DNA of 64,000 nucleotides from assembly GCA_035651755.1 (NCBI GenBank), contig DASRFA010000011.1, positions 1 through 64,000 on the forward strand, read 5' to 3'. Made by a program: the position numbers and the translations under genes. Origin of the DNA: DASRFA01 sp035651755. Lineage in GTDB: Bacteria > Desulfobacterota > Binatia > UBA12015. Shown here in pieces: positions 17,461 to 26,157 of this stretch. Numbering within the stretch: position 1 is the stretch's first letter; every line of letters starts with the position of its first letter. The notes beneath the pieces were generated by a model. It saw only the letters and a program-made list of their open reading frames with translations, was not told the DNA's origin and searched no databases.

Positions 17461-18651
17461 ATGGCTCCGAGCGCGAGCCCGGGCTATGAGCCGTTCGTGC
17501 GCGGACTCGCTCGAATTTTCCTTCTTCTGCATCTCGCTGCGCCCGCCACGAGCTTCGCTCGATCGCTCCACGAGCGCGCGGTCGTCGTCGATCTGCACTC
17601 CGACTGCACGCAGCGCTTGACGTACGACGGCGTCGACCTGGCCGAGCGGCAGCCCGACATGCAGGTCGACCTTCCCAAGATGCACGCGGGCGGTCTCGAC
17701 GCCCAGTTCTTCTCGATCTTCGTCGGTCCCTGGCGGACCAAGCCGGACGGCTACTACGCCGAAGCCCTGAAGCAATTCGACGCCGTGCACGCGATGATCC
17801 GGGCGCACCCCGACGAGATCGCCTGGGCGCGCACGGCGGCCGACGTACGCGAAAACGCGCGCCGCGGAGTCGTCTCGGCGCTCTTCGGGGTCGAGGGGGC
17901 GCACGCCCTGCTGCCTGGCAACACCGACGAGATCCTCCGGCACCTGCAGACGTTCTACGACCGGGGCGCTCGCTACATGACCCTCACGTGGTCGATCGCG
18001 AGCCCCGTCGGAGGCTCCTCCGGCGACGATTCCAGGGACAAGGGCCTCACCGACGTCGGCCGCCGGATCATCGACGAGATGCACCGGCTCGGCATGATGG
18101 TCGACGTGTCGCACGTCTCGGATCCGCTGTTCTGGGACGTGATTCGCTACGCCCGAAAGCCGGTGATCGCTTCCCACTCGTCGGCGCGCGCGCTGGCCGA
18201 CGTCCCGCGCAACATGACCGACGCGATGCTCGAGGCGGTCGCAAAGAACGGCGGCGCCGTGTGCGTCAACTTCGGGCCCGAGTTCCTCGACGCCGACTTC
18301 GCGAGGGCGCAGAGCGCGATCCGCGACGACGCGCGCCGCCTCGGGCTCGAGCCGCGCGAGACGTGGAAGGTCGTGCGCGACAAGGTTCGCCAGCTGCCGC
18401 CGGTTCCGCTGGCGCGGCTTCTGGACCACATCGAGCACGTCGCGAAGGTCGCGGGAATCGATCACGTTTGCCTCGGCAGCGACTTCGACGGCGTCGCGGC
18501 CGCGCCCGCCGGGCTCGAGGACGTCTCCAAGCTTCCGGCCTTGACCGACGGCCTCGCGGCGCGCGGATTCTCGGACGCGGACGTCGAGAAGATCCTCGGG
18601 GGGAACGTCCTGCGCGTGCTCGAGGCGAACGAGTCGTCGCCGAGGTCCTGA
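17461..18651 (+). CDS. Membrane dipeptidase-like protein (renal dipeptidase, peptidase M19)
   Basis: The protein has 396 residues. The ATG at 17461 gives an N-terminus with a hydrophobic stretch (ARIFLLLHLAAPATSFA), so export is likely. M19 zinc ligands are visible: DLHSD (His46, Asp48), the bridging Glu145 in 'FGVEGAHAL', the His in 'MMVDVSHVSD' and the His in 'VIASHSSARAL'. 'HVCLGSDFDGVAAAPAGLED' is the conserved substrate-side Asp segment. 'GGNVLRVLE' is the family's C-terminal motif, which here is 'LGGNVLRVLEANE'. The length is normal for the family. These enzymes hydrolyse dipeptides, D-residues included, and some beta-lactams, using two zinc ions. It is a single gene, and its stop lies 7 bp from the stop of the convergent acyltransferase gene. 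Confidence 0.93.
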   Translation: MAPSASPGYEPFVRGLARIFLLLHLAAPATSFARSLHERAVVVDLHSDCTQRLTYDGVDLAERQPDMQVDLPKMHAGGLDAQFFSIFVGPWRTKPDGYYAEALKQFDAVHAMIRAHPDEIAWARTAADVRENARRGVVSALFGVEGAHALLPGNTDEILRHLQTFYDRGARYMTLTWSIASPVGGSSGDDSRDKGLTDVGRRIIDEMHRLGMMVDVSHVSDPLFWDVIRYARKPVIASHSSARALADVPRNMTDAMLEAVAKNGGAVCVNFGPEFLDADFARAQSAIRDDARRLGLEPRETWKVVRDKVRQLPPVPLARLLDHIEHVAKVAGIDHVCLGSDFDGVAAAPAGLEDVSKLPALTDGLAARGFSDADVEKILGGNVLRVLEANESSPRS

Positions 18652-18658
18652 CGCGTCG

Positions 18659-19765
18659 TCAGACGTAGCGCGGCCAGCCGTCCGGATGCGCGCTCTTGTA
18701 TCCGCGATACCAGGCGCACAGCGGAAGCAGCACGACGACCGCGACGAGCGCGGCCGCATAGGTCGCCGCGAGCCCGTGCCGGTGCGATGCGCCGGCGACC
18801 CAGGCGGCGACCTCCAGGAAGTGCACGTGCAGGAGATAGTAGAAGAGCGCCGTCTGGCCGAGGAGGCGGAGCGGCCGCAACGCCGTCTCCGCCGCGGGAA
18901 CGCGTTCGAGGCGGAAGAGGATCGCAAGCGCGAGCGCCATCAGCCCGAGCTCGAGCGCGGTGTACGTCAGGCTCGGCGGATACTTGCTCACGTGGAGCCA
19001 TTGCACGAGCGAGCTGCCCTCGCGGAAGAGCTGCATGTTGCCGTAGCCGTTCGCGGCGCGCAGGACCGCGAACACCACGAGCGCCGCGAAGCTGGCCGCG
19101 ACGATCCGGCGAACGAGGGCGCCTTCGGGAGCCGACGCGAGGCTCTTTCCGAAGACCCAGCCGAGCATCATGATCGCGAGCCACGGCGCGAGCGGGTAGC
19201 CGACGATGACCGGTCCGAGCTCGCCGCCGGTGAGGAGGAGAGCCGCCGGGATCGACGGCGTGCCTGCGCTCGGAAGCAGTGCGAGCCCGGTGAGCGCCTC
19301 GCCGCCGACGATGATCGCAAGAGCCGTCACGAGCAGTCGGCGCGGACTCAGCCGCCGCAGGAAGGCCATGGCGATCAGGCTCGCGCCGATCGCGTAGAGG
19401 ACCTGGAGCAGGACCCGGCCCGGAACGAAGACCGGCGACATCCAGACCACGTCCAGCGCCGCGATGAAGAGCCCGCGCGTGACGATGAACCGGTCGATCG
19501 CGCGCGCCGGCTCGCCAGCCGCCTCACGGCGCGCGACGCTCAGCGCCAGCACCGCGCCGGCGAGGAAGACGAACGTCGGCGCGCACAGGTGCGTGATCCA
19601 GCGCGTGAAGAACTGGCCTGCCGGGAGCGGAGTCCCGGGCCGGTACATGAACGCGCTGTCGCTCATGAGCCGGCCGGCGTTCAGGACCCCCGACGCATGG
19701 TCGACCGTCATGAGAACCATGACGACGCCGCGGAGCCAATCGAGCGCGGGCAACCGGGCGGCCAT
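18659..19765 (-). CDS. DUF1624/HGSNAT-like integral membrane acyltransferase
   Basis: The protein has 368 residues. The ATG at 19765 starts 'MAARLPALDWLRGVVMVLMTVDHASG', the family's first transmembrane helix with its conserved Asp-His pair. The motif DHASG corresponds to the catalytic-His region of heparan-alpha-glucosaminide N-acetyltransferase. About ten hydrophobic helices follow, with 'HLCAPTFVFLAGAVLALS' and 'YPLAPWLAIMMLGWVFG' as further family signatures and 'LFYYLLHVHFLEV' near the end. Members move acetyl groups across the inner membrane to sugars; the acceptor here is unknown. It is a single gene, convergent with the dipeptidase. Confidence 0.85.
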   Translation of the reverse strand: MAARLPALDWLRGVVMVLMTVDHASGVLNAGRLMSDSAFMYRPGTPLPAGQFFTRWITHLCAPTFVFLAGAVLALSVARREAAGEPARAIDRFIVTRGLFIAALDVVWMSPVFVPGRVLLQVLYAIGASLIAMAFLRRLSPRRLLVTALAIIVGGEALTGLALLPSAGTPSIPAALLLTGGELGPVIVGYPLAPWLAIMMLGWVFGKSLASAPEGALVRRIVAASFAALVVFAVLRAANGYGNMQLFREGSSLVQWLHVSKYPPSLTYTALELGLMALALAILFRLERVPAAETALRPLRLLGQTALFYYLLHVHFLEVAAWVAGASHRHGLAATYAAALVAVVVLLPLCAWYRGYKSAHPDGWPRYV

Positions 19766-19948
19766 GTCGCCGTGGTAGCACGAGGCGCTACGCCCACGGC
19801 GCGGAGGGCGGAACCGACCGCAATCGCCTCCCGTATCGCCAGCGGGCGCAGCGGAAGCCGAAGCCTGCGTCATTCGTCGTCGCGCACGACCGTCCTGCAG
19901 CCGTGACGGAGGACGTGCGCCCCGGTACGTGGCGTCGCGGGACGCGGA

Positions 19949-20362
19949 CTACGGCTGCCCGGTGCGCTCGACCGGAAATCCCTGCTGCACCCACCCGCCG
20001 AAGTGCCCCTGGAGATCGCGGACGTTCGTGTAGCCTTGCTGCGCCAGGACCTTCTCCGCCGTAGCGGCGCGTCCGCCCGCCTGACAGTGGACGACGATCT
20101 CTGCCGATTTCCCGCCCGGGATCTCGGCCAGTCGTGTCGCGAGCTCGCCGTGAGGGATGTTCACCGCTCCGGGAATGTGGCCCGACGCGTATTCTTGGGG
20201 AGTACGCACATCGAGCACCACCGGAGCGCCGGCGCTGCCGATGCGCGCGGACAGGTCCCCGGGAGAGATGGGATCTCCGCCGGTCGCGGCATGACGGCAC
20301 CCGGCACTCCAGACCACCGCGCAGAGAACGACGAACGATGCGATTCCTTCGATCCGGGTCAT
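19949..20362 (-). CDS. Exported rhodanese-like protein, possible lipoprotein
   Basis: The protein has 137 residues. The ATG at 20362 gives a signal sequence ending VVWSAGC (Cys22), a weak lipobox because Ser stands at -3. The rhodanese domain runs from about residue 35: 'PVVLDVRTPQEYASGHIPGAVNIPHGEL', then the active-site loop CQAGGRA with the catalytic Cys93, and 'GYTNVRDLQGHFGGWVQQGFPVE'. Single-domain rhodaneses transfer sulfane sulfur to cyanide or protein thiols. An exported one probably handles periplasmic sulfur or redox chemistry. It has no obvious operon partner. Confidence 0.88.
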   Translation of the reverse strand: MTRIEGIASFVVLCAVVWSAGCRHAATGGDPISPGDLSARIGSAGAPVVLDVRTPQEYASGHIPGAVNIPHGELATRLAEIPGGKSAEIVVHCQAGGRAATAEKVLAQQGYTNVRDLQGHFGGWVQQGFPVERTGQP

Positions 20363-20817
20363 GCGCGATCCTCCGGCCTTCCGCGACGACGTGACCGACG
20401 GCCGACTGTGGCTCCGCGATCGCACCGAAGCCGGTTCGGCGACGGCGATGCGAGTGCGGTGTCCCGGGGAGGACGACGGCATTCTGGCGTTTCACGACGG
20501 CGGACCGCAAGTGCCGAGATCGGGTCCACGAGGTCGGGCCGTAGCCGGTTGGCGGACGGCGCCACGAGCGGCTCGACGGCGGATCGCCCGCGACCGCGTT
20601 CCGCAATTCGCGAAGCGCTGCGTGCGGGTTTCGCAGGCGTGGGAACCGCGGCCCGAGAACGGATGGGACTCCCCCCGAGCGAGGCCATGCGGAGCTGGCG
20701 GAACGCGGCTTCGCTCCGCCCTGTGCGGATTGCGCATCTGGGCGCTGCAATTCTGCGAGCGGGCACCCTTGTTGCAGCGTCCGCATTGGACTCGAGTTCC
20801 AGCGCACGGGGGCACGC
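20363..20817. promoter_or_regulatory. 455-bp divergent intergenic region
   Basis: This stretch lies between the rhodanese gene (minus) and the subtilase gene (plus). It must carry both promoters. I find no tRNA, hairpin of note or frame with convincing coding character. The long open frames crossing it are antisense or shadow frames of the flanking genes. Confidence 0.3.
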
Positions 20818-23001
20818 ATGGACCACGCTCGTTTCTGGATCAGGGTGGCGCTCGCGGCGTTGCTGCTCGCGCTCGGTTTCGAGCTCGCCTTCGCAGAGAG
20901 CCCGCGCCGCCCGCTGGCGCTCGAGATGTCGAACGGGCGCGCGGCCGTGGCAAACGAGGTGATCGTCCGGTTCAAGCCGAACGCGGCTCGCAGCGCGCGC
21001 GCGGAAGTCGAGCGTGCCGAGCACATCGATCTCGCGACCCCGATCGGAGACGGCCGCGCGCTGCTCCTGCGCTCGCGATCGCGAAGCGCGAGCACTCTCG
21101 TTCGGAATCTCGCTCGCCGCCACGACGTGCTGTACGTCGAGCCGAACTACGTGGCGCAGGTGCAGAGCGTCCCCGACGATCCGCACTTCGCGAGCCTGTG
21201 GGCGATGCAGAACATCGGTCAGGTGGTGAACAACCACCCCGGGCTGGCGGACGCCGACATCGACGCGACGCTCGCCTGGGACGTCACCACGGGATCGCGG
21301 TCGAGCGTGGTCGCGGTGATCGACTCGGGGATCGACTATCGGCACCCGGACCTCGCGGCGAACGTCTGGTCGTCGCCGCGCGACTTCACCGTCACCATTG
21401 GCGGCTCGCCGATCACGTGTCCCGCGGGCTCGCACGGCTTCAACGCGATCACTCGCGCGTGCGACCCGATGGACGACAACAACCACGGCACGCACGTCTC
21501 CGGCACCATCGGAGCGGTCGGCAACGACGGCTTCGGCATCGTCGGCGTCAACTGGACGGCCGCCATCATGGGGATCAAGTTCATCGATGCGGGCGGCCAG
21601 GGCACGACCGCGGATGCCATCGACGCGATCGAGTTCGCGATCCAGGCGCGTCAGGTGCTCGGCCGCGACGCGAACGTGCGCGTGCTGTCGAACAGCTGGA
21701 TCTTGACGGGGCCGTCGCAGGCCTTGCTCGACGCGATCCTCGAGGCGGATCGCAACGAGATGCTGTTCGTGGTCGCGGCCGGGAACTTCGGCACGGACAA
21801 CGACGTGACGCCGCTCTACCCGCAGAGCTACGCGACGCCCAACATGATCAGCGTCGCCGCGACGTCGGCGAGAGACCTTCTCTGGGGCTTCTCGAACGTC
21901 GGGCCGAACACGGTCCATCTCGGAGCACCGGGGGTGGACGTCGTCTCCACCACGCGGAACGGCGGCTACGCCTTCCAGAACGGGACATCGATGGCCGCCC
22001 CCCACGTATCGGGCACGGCAGCGCTCATGCTCGCGGTGGACGAGACGCTGCCGGTCGACGAGCTGACCGTCGGCATCCTGGGCGGCGTCGATCCGCTGCC
22101 GGATCTCCAGGGACTGACGGTCACCGGCGGCCGGCTGAACGCCGATCACGCCGTACGCTCCGTCGTCCCGCGACCGGGATTCCGGCTGGATCTGGCGAGC
22201 CCGGCAGCCCAAACCGCCGTCGCGGGCACGACCGCGACCTACGCGGTCGACGTCACGGCCGTGAACGGGTTCACCGACGCGGTGAGGTTCGACGTGACGG
22301 ATCTACCGGACGGCGCCGCGGCCAGCTTCACGCCGGACGTCGTGGTCGGTGCCGGCACGACGAAGCTCGACGTCGAGACGTCTTCCACGACCCCGACCGG
22401 CTCGCATCTGCTGACGATCACCGGCACCGACGGTACGCGCGCGCAGCGCATGACCGTCACCACGGTCGTGTCCGCGTCCGCGATGATGGTCCACCTCGAG
22501 CACCAGGCGCCTGTGAACCTCGTCCTCGTGGAGGCCCCGCCCACGCGCACCGCGGCCCGGACGCGCGACTCCGCGGGCCTCGCGAGGTCGAAGGGCAACC
22601 CCTGGCGCCCGATCGGCACGTGGCGCACGCCGCCCGAAGTGTCGCTGGCGCTCGCGGACGTCGGCGAGCTGCAGGTGTGGCTCGGCCTCCGCAACAGCGA
22701 CGACGAGGGGACGTCATTCGACGTCAAGGCCGAGCTGGCCGTGGACGGCACCGTCGTCGCCTCCGGCGCGGCGATCTGCGTCAGCGGCCTCACTCGAAAC
22801 CCGACACGCGCGCGGGCCGTCACGATCGACGTCGCCCCGGAGCCCGGAATCGATTCGTTCGCCGGTGGTCTCGCGCTGACGGTCGCCGCGCGCCTCGGCA
22901 CCGGTGACTGTCCCGGCCACGCCTCGGCACGTGGCGTCCGACTGTACTACGGAGCGCCGTCGCGCGATTCGAAACTCGGCCTCGTTCCGGGTGGTCAATG
23001 A
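20818..23001 (+). CDS. Secreted subtilisin-like serine protease (peptidase S8)
   Basis: The protein has 727 residues. The ATG at 20818 gives signal peptide MDHARFWIRVALAALLLALGFELAFA. A short inhibitor-like propeptide (VIVRFKPNAARSARAEVERA to VLYVEPNYVAQ) precedes the catalytic domain. The triad is Asp169 (AVIDSGIDYRHPDL), His223 (NNHGTHVSG) and Ser391 (NGTSMAAPHVSG), and the oxyanion Asn323 is in VVAAGNFG. All key residues are present, so it should be active. Residues from about 460 form a beta-sandwich ('AAQTAVAGTTATYAVDVTAVNGF', as in COG1470-like Ig domains). A final domain of about 170 residues ends with GHASARGVRLYYGA. It is a single gene, convergent with an oxidoreductase gene. Confidence 0.93.
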   Translation: MDHARFWIRVALAALLLALGFELAFAESPRRPLALEMSNGRAAVANEVIVRFKPNAARSARAEVERAEHIDLATPIGDGRALLLRSRSRSASTLVRNLARRHDVLYVEPNYVAQVQSVPDDPHFASLWAMQNIGQVVNNHPGLADADIDATLAWDVTTGSRSSVVAVIDSGIDYRHPDLAANVWSSPRDFTVTIGGSPITCPAGSHGFNAITRACDPMDDNNHGTHVSGTIGAVGNDGFGIVGVNWTAAIMGIKFIDAGGQGTTADAIDAIEFAIQARQVLGRDANVRVLSNSWILTGPSQALLDAILEADRNEMLFVVAAGNFGTDNDVTPLYPQSYATPNMISVAATSARDLLWGFSNVGPNTVHLGAPGVDVVSTTRNGGYAFQNGTSMAAPHVSGTAALMLAVDETLPVDELTVGILGGVDPLPDLQGLTVTGGRLNADHAVRSVVPRPGFRLDLASPAAQTAVAGTTATYAVDVTAVNGFTDAVRFDVTDLPDGAAASFTPDVVVGAGTTKLDVETSSTTPTGSHLLTITGTDGTRAQRMTVTTVVSASAMMVHLEHQAPVNLVLVEAPPTRTAARTRDSAGLARSKGNPWRPIGTWRTPPEVSLALADVGELQVWLGLRNSDDEGTSFDVKAELAVDGTVVASGAAICVSGLTRNPTRARAVTIDVAPEPGIDSFAGGLALTVAARLGTGDCPGHASARGVRLYYGAPSRDSKLGLVPGGQ

Positions 23002-23046
23002 GCCGCCCTGCGACCGAACGAGAACCCAGCGCGCGGCCGCCGTACA

Positions 23047-23067
23047 CGGGCCGAGGACGACGGCCCG
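23047..23067. terminator. Weak hairpin between convergent genes
   Basis: CGGGCCG and CGGCCCG form a 7-bp stem around an AGGACGA loop in the 78-bp gap between the subtilase and oxidoreductase stops. There is no T-run. It may be a bidirectional terminator. Confidence 0.3.
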
Positions 23068-23079
23068 GCTCGGCGAACG

Positions 23080-24162
23080 TCAAACGGCCATCCAGCGACC
23101 CGTCCGGGCCGCGTCCATCACGCGCTGCACGGCGACGCCGTCGGCGAACGTCGCGGCCGCGGGGCCGGATGCCGGTCGCCCCTCGATCGCGTCGGCGAAC
23201 GCGAGCGCTTGACGGACGAAGCAGGGAAGCTCGCGGGCGGCGAACGGACCCGATCCGCGCGGGATGTCGACCTCGGGGAGCGCGAGATCCGCGTCCGGCG
23301 GTACGAGCGCGGGATCGCCGGGTGCGCCCGCGCTGCCGTCGTCGGCGTCCGTGCGCCGTCGAACCATCCAGAGCCGCCAGTCCTCGTCGAGCCACGCCGT
23401 GCCCTCCGAGCCTGCGATCCGGAGCGACCCGCTGCGCGGGCCGATCATCGCCGCGCTCTGGTGCAGAACGGCGCGGGCACCGCTCCTCGTGTCGGCGATG
23501 AGCGAGAACGTGTCGTCGGCCGTGCCCGGAGCCGCGAGGCGCTCCACCACCCCGACGACGCGACGGACGTCGCCGAGCCAGACCCGGACGGCGTCGATGA
23601 GATGCGACCCGGAGGCGCCGAGCCAGCCGCCGCCGGCGTCGGCGTCGAACCACCATGCCGGGGCGCTCCGGTACGGGGTGACGTAGAGCGGCAGGTCGTC
23701 GAAAGCCACGAGGAGGTGCGGCGCGCCGATGTCGCCGCTCGCGATCAGCCGCGCCAGGCCGGCGCGCGAGGGGTGGAAGCGAAGCTCGTGGTCGATCAGC
23801 GCGACGACGCCCGCGGCGCGCGCTGCCGCCTCCATCGCCTCCGCCTCGGCGAGGCTCCGCGCCATCGGCTTCTCGCACATCACGTGCTTTCGCCCCGCCA
23901 GAGCGGCGAGGACGTGCTCGGCGTGCGCCGCCGGCGGCGCCGCAACCGACACCGCGTCGACGTCGACGGCGACGAGCGCATCGCCAAGCGACGCGAACGC
24001 GTGTGGGATGCCGTGCTCCGCGGCGATGCGCGCGGTGCGCTCGCGATCACGACCGACGAGGGCGACGACGTCGAAGCGGCCGCTCAGCCGGAAGCCGGGC
24101 ACCTGGATGCGCGTCCCGAAGCCGGTCCCGGTGACGGCGATGCGGATCCGGTCTCGCTTCAA
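23080..24162 (-). CDS. Gfo/Idh/MocA-family NAD(P)-dependent oxidoreductase
   Basis: The protein has 360 residues, normal for the family, and starts at the ATG at 24162. The Rossmann fold opens with 'RIAVTGTGFGTRIQVPGF' (GxGxxG variant). The hallmark catalytic motif is CEKP (Lys98) in 'RKHVMCEKPMARSLAEAEAM'. 'GGGWLGASGSHLIDAVRVWLGDV' carries the conserved Asp/His catalytic pair. Members oxidise or reduce sugars, inositols or related hydroxy compounds in the cytoplasm. Sequence alone does not give the substrate. It has no operon neighbours and is divergent from the OmpA gene. Confidence 0.92.
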   Translation of the reverse strand: MKRDRIRIAVTGTGFGTRIQVPGFRLSGRFDVVALVGRDRERTARIAAEHGIPHAFASLGDALVAVDVDAVSVAAPPAAHAEHVLAALAGRKHVMCEKPMARSLAEAEAMEAAARAAGVVALIDHELRFHPSRAGLARLIASGDIGAPHLLVAFDDLPLYVTPYRSAPAWWFDADAGGGWLGASGSHLIDAVRVWLGDVRRVVGVVERLAAPGTADDTFSLIADTRSGARAVLHQSAAMIGPRSGSLRIAGSEGTAWLDEDWRLWMVRRRTDADDGSAGAPGDPALVPPDADLALPEVDIPRGSGPFAARELPCFVRQALAFADAIEGRPASGPAAATFADGVAVQRVMDAARTGRWMAV

Positions 24163-24305
24163 ATGAGATGGCTCTTACAACGCTTTCCGCCGGCCGCGAA
24201 CATCTGCCCAATTTCGGCCATACCGCCCGGCTCTTGAAATGGCTCGAAATTCACGGATAACGAAGATCGAATCTCGTCACGACCAGGATCAGAGGGGAGA
24301 GGACT

Positions 24306-25310
24306 ATGGATCTTCGCGTGCGAGTCCTTAGGATAGCGGCGGTCGGGTTGGCGGTGGTCGTCCTGTGTGCGCCTGGCGTTGCGCGTGCAGACGGTCCCGA
24401 GGTGGGCGGGTACCTCGGCGCCGCCTTCCCCCTCGGCCACTACCGGGACACGGTCGATACCGGAGGCGTTGCAGGTGGCTGGGGCGGCTATCGATGGATG
24501 ATGTCACCCATCCATGCCATCTCGCTCATCGGGGGTCCGGAGTTCACCCTGATGCCGAGAGAGAACTGCCCGGCCGGCCCGAACCAGATCGAGTGCCATG
24601 GCGGCAACCCCGCGAGCACGTTCTCGTTCACGGCGGGACCGAAGTTCAGCATCGTCGACAAGGGCTGGGAGCTCTCGGTCGCGGCGCTCGGGGGATACTT
24701 CCGGGACATCAACGGGCCGCTCCAGGAGAAAGGCGGTGGGCTCGCGGTCCACGGCGCCGTGACCCATGAGGCGTTTGCGCCGGGCTTCCAGCTCGGAGTG
24801 TTCGTACGCTTCGAGGAGGCGTTCCTCCGGCCGGCGATCAACACCGATCGCGACGATCGCCAGCTCATCATGGCGGGACTCAGCTTCGGCTGGAGCCCGG
24901 CGGAAGCAGCTGTGGTCGAGACTGCGCCGCCGCCACCCCCGCCGCCTCCGCCGCCGGCCCCGATCGCGAAGAAGAAGCTCGTCCTCCGCGGCGTGAACTT
25001 CGACTTCGACAAGGCGACCTTGCAGCCCGCGGGCGTTCCGATCCTGCAGGAGGCTGCGAAGATCCTGAACAATAACCCCGGCGTCAGCGTCGAGGTGCAG
25101 GGCTACACCGACTCGATCGGCACCGACGCGTACAACCTGCGTCTCTCGCAGCGCCGCGCGAACACGGTGAAGGGCTTCCTCGTGAAGCAGGGCGTCTCTT
25201 CGAGCCGGCTCACGACGAAGGGCTACGGCGAGTCGAACCCGGTCGCCAGCAACGAGACGGCCGAGGGGCGCGCGCAGAACCGCCGCGTCGAGCTGGTTCC
25301 GCAGCCGTGA
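24306..25310 (+). CDS. OmpA-family outer-membrane protein
   Basis: The protein has 334 residues. The ATG at 24306 follows GGGGAGAGG, and the signal peptide is MDLRVRVLRIAAVGLAVVVLCAPGVARA. Residues 30-200 form a small beta-barrel region with outer-membrane-like strands ('VGGYLGAAFPLGHYRD', 'FSFTAGPKFSIVDKG', 'LIMAGLSFGWSP'). A poly-proline hinge of about 11 residues follows. The C-terminal OmpA/MotB peptidoglycan-binding domain shows 'VNFDFDKATLQPAGVPILQEAA', 'VEVQGYTDSIGTDAYNLRLSQRRANTV' and 'GYGESNPVASNETAEGRAQNRRVEL', with the Asp and Arg that contact meso-diaminopimelate. It ties the outer membrane to the cell wall. Single gene. Confidence 0.95.
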   Translation: MDLRVRVLRIAAVGLAVVVLCAPGVARADGPEVGGYLGAAFPLGHYRDTVDTGGVAGGWGGYRWMMSPIHAISLIGGPEFTLMPRENCPAGPNQIECHGGNPASTFSFTAGPKFSIVDKGWELSVAALGGYFRDINGPLQEKGGGLAVHGAVTHEAFAPGFQLGVFVRFEEAFLRPAINTDRDDRQLIMAGLSFGWSPAEAAVVETAPPPPPPPPPPAPIAKKKLVLRGVNFDFDKATLQPAGVPILQEAAKILNNNPGVSVEVQGYTDSIGTDAYNLRLSQRRANTVKGFLVKQGVSSSRLTTKGYGESNPVASNETAEGRAQNRRVELVPQP

Positions 25311-25319
25311 CAGCGCGCG

Positions 25320-25360
25320 GGCGGTGGCGGCCGACGGGAATCCGTCGAGCCGCCACCGCC
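25320..25360. terminator. Strong bidirectional terminator-like hairpin
   Basis: GGCGGTGGCGGC-CGACGG (25320-25337) pairs perfectly with CCGTCG and GCCGCCACCGCC (25342-25360), with one bulged A and a GAAT loop. It sits between the convergent OmpA and GST genes, 9 bp from the first stop. There is no long T-run. Confidence 0.7.
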
Positions 25361-25365
25361 GCGCT

Positions 25366-26008
25366 TCAGGCGGCGAGCCCGCGGGCCGCTGCCTCGTTCA
25401 TGTCGTCGATCACCCGGCGCACGGCCGGGCGTGCGCCGACGCGCTTCCCCCAGGCGCGCATGCGCGACAGGTCTTCGGGGACCGGTGCGCCGAGCGTCGC
25501 CGCGGCGTAGCTCATGATGAACGTACCGATGTCGGCGACGCTGAACGATCCGCAGAAGTAGTCGCGACCTTCGAGCCGCCGATCGAAGCCGCGATGGAGC
25601 TCCTCGAGGGCACTCTTCGCCGAAGCCACGGCCGACGGGTCCGTCGACCTCCCGTACACGCGCGCCTCGATCAGGGTCCAGACGTGCGGGAACCAGATCT
25701 CGTCGGCTGCCGCCTCCTGCTGGCGGCAGCGCGCCCGCTCGGCCGGCTCGGACGGGTAGAGCGCGGGCTCGGGAACGCGCTCCTCGAGGTACTCGAAGAT
25801 GAGCGTCGAATCGTAGACGACGAGATCGCCGTCGACGAGGACGGGCACCTGGCGCTTCGGATTCGAGGCGACGACGTCGGGATGGTGCGGCACGTAGGCC
25901 GTGCGCCGGCTCCCCGACCTGGATGAGCTCGTGCGGAACGGCCTTCTCGCCGAGCGCCACGCGCGCCTTCGCCGAGAACAGGCTCAACGGGCCCGAGTAG
26001 AGCTTCAT
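25366..26008 (-). pseudogene. Glutathione S-transferase gene broken by a frameshift
   Basis: The ATG at 26008 opens 'MKLYSGPLSLFSAKARVALGEKAVPHELIQVG', a typical GST thioredoxin-fold N-terminus with a Ser in the active-site position. At about 25911-25920 the reading moves to another frame, which continues as 'SRRTAYVPHHPDVVASNPKRQVPVLVDGDLVVYDSTLIFEYLEERVP'. That includes the cis-Pro 'QVPVL' and the 'DSTLI' glutathione site. The helical C-terminal domain follows ('YFCGSFSVADIGTFIMSYAAATLG') to the TGA at 25366. Joining the two frames gives a full-length GST of about 213 residues. The simplest cause is a 2-base loss (or +1 gain) where the family often reads GW-S. It may be real or a sequencing or assembly error. 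Confidence 0.85.
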
Positions 26009-26157
26009 GGTCCGGCCTCCTTCCGGGAGCTCCGAGCTCCCGTCTCGGAGGAGCCTCTCGAACGGCGCCCCGTTCCGAAAGGACCAGTCGGCGCCGATCG
26101 GCTGGTACCACCGAACGCGGTCGCTCACGCCGCGACGGGCGTGATAGTCGGCGGCGC

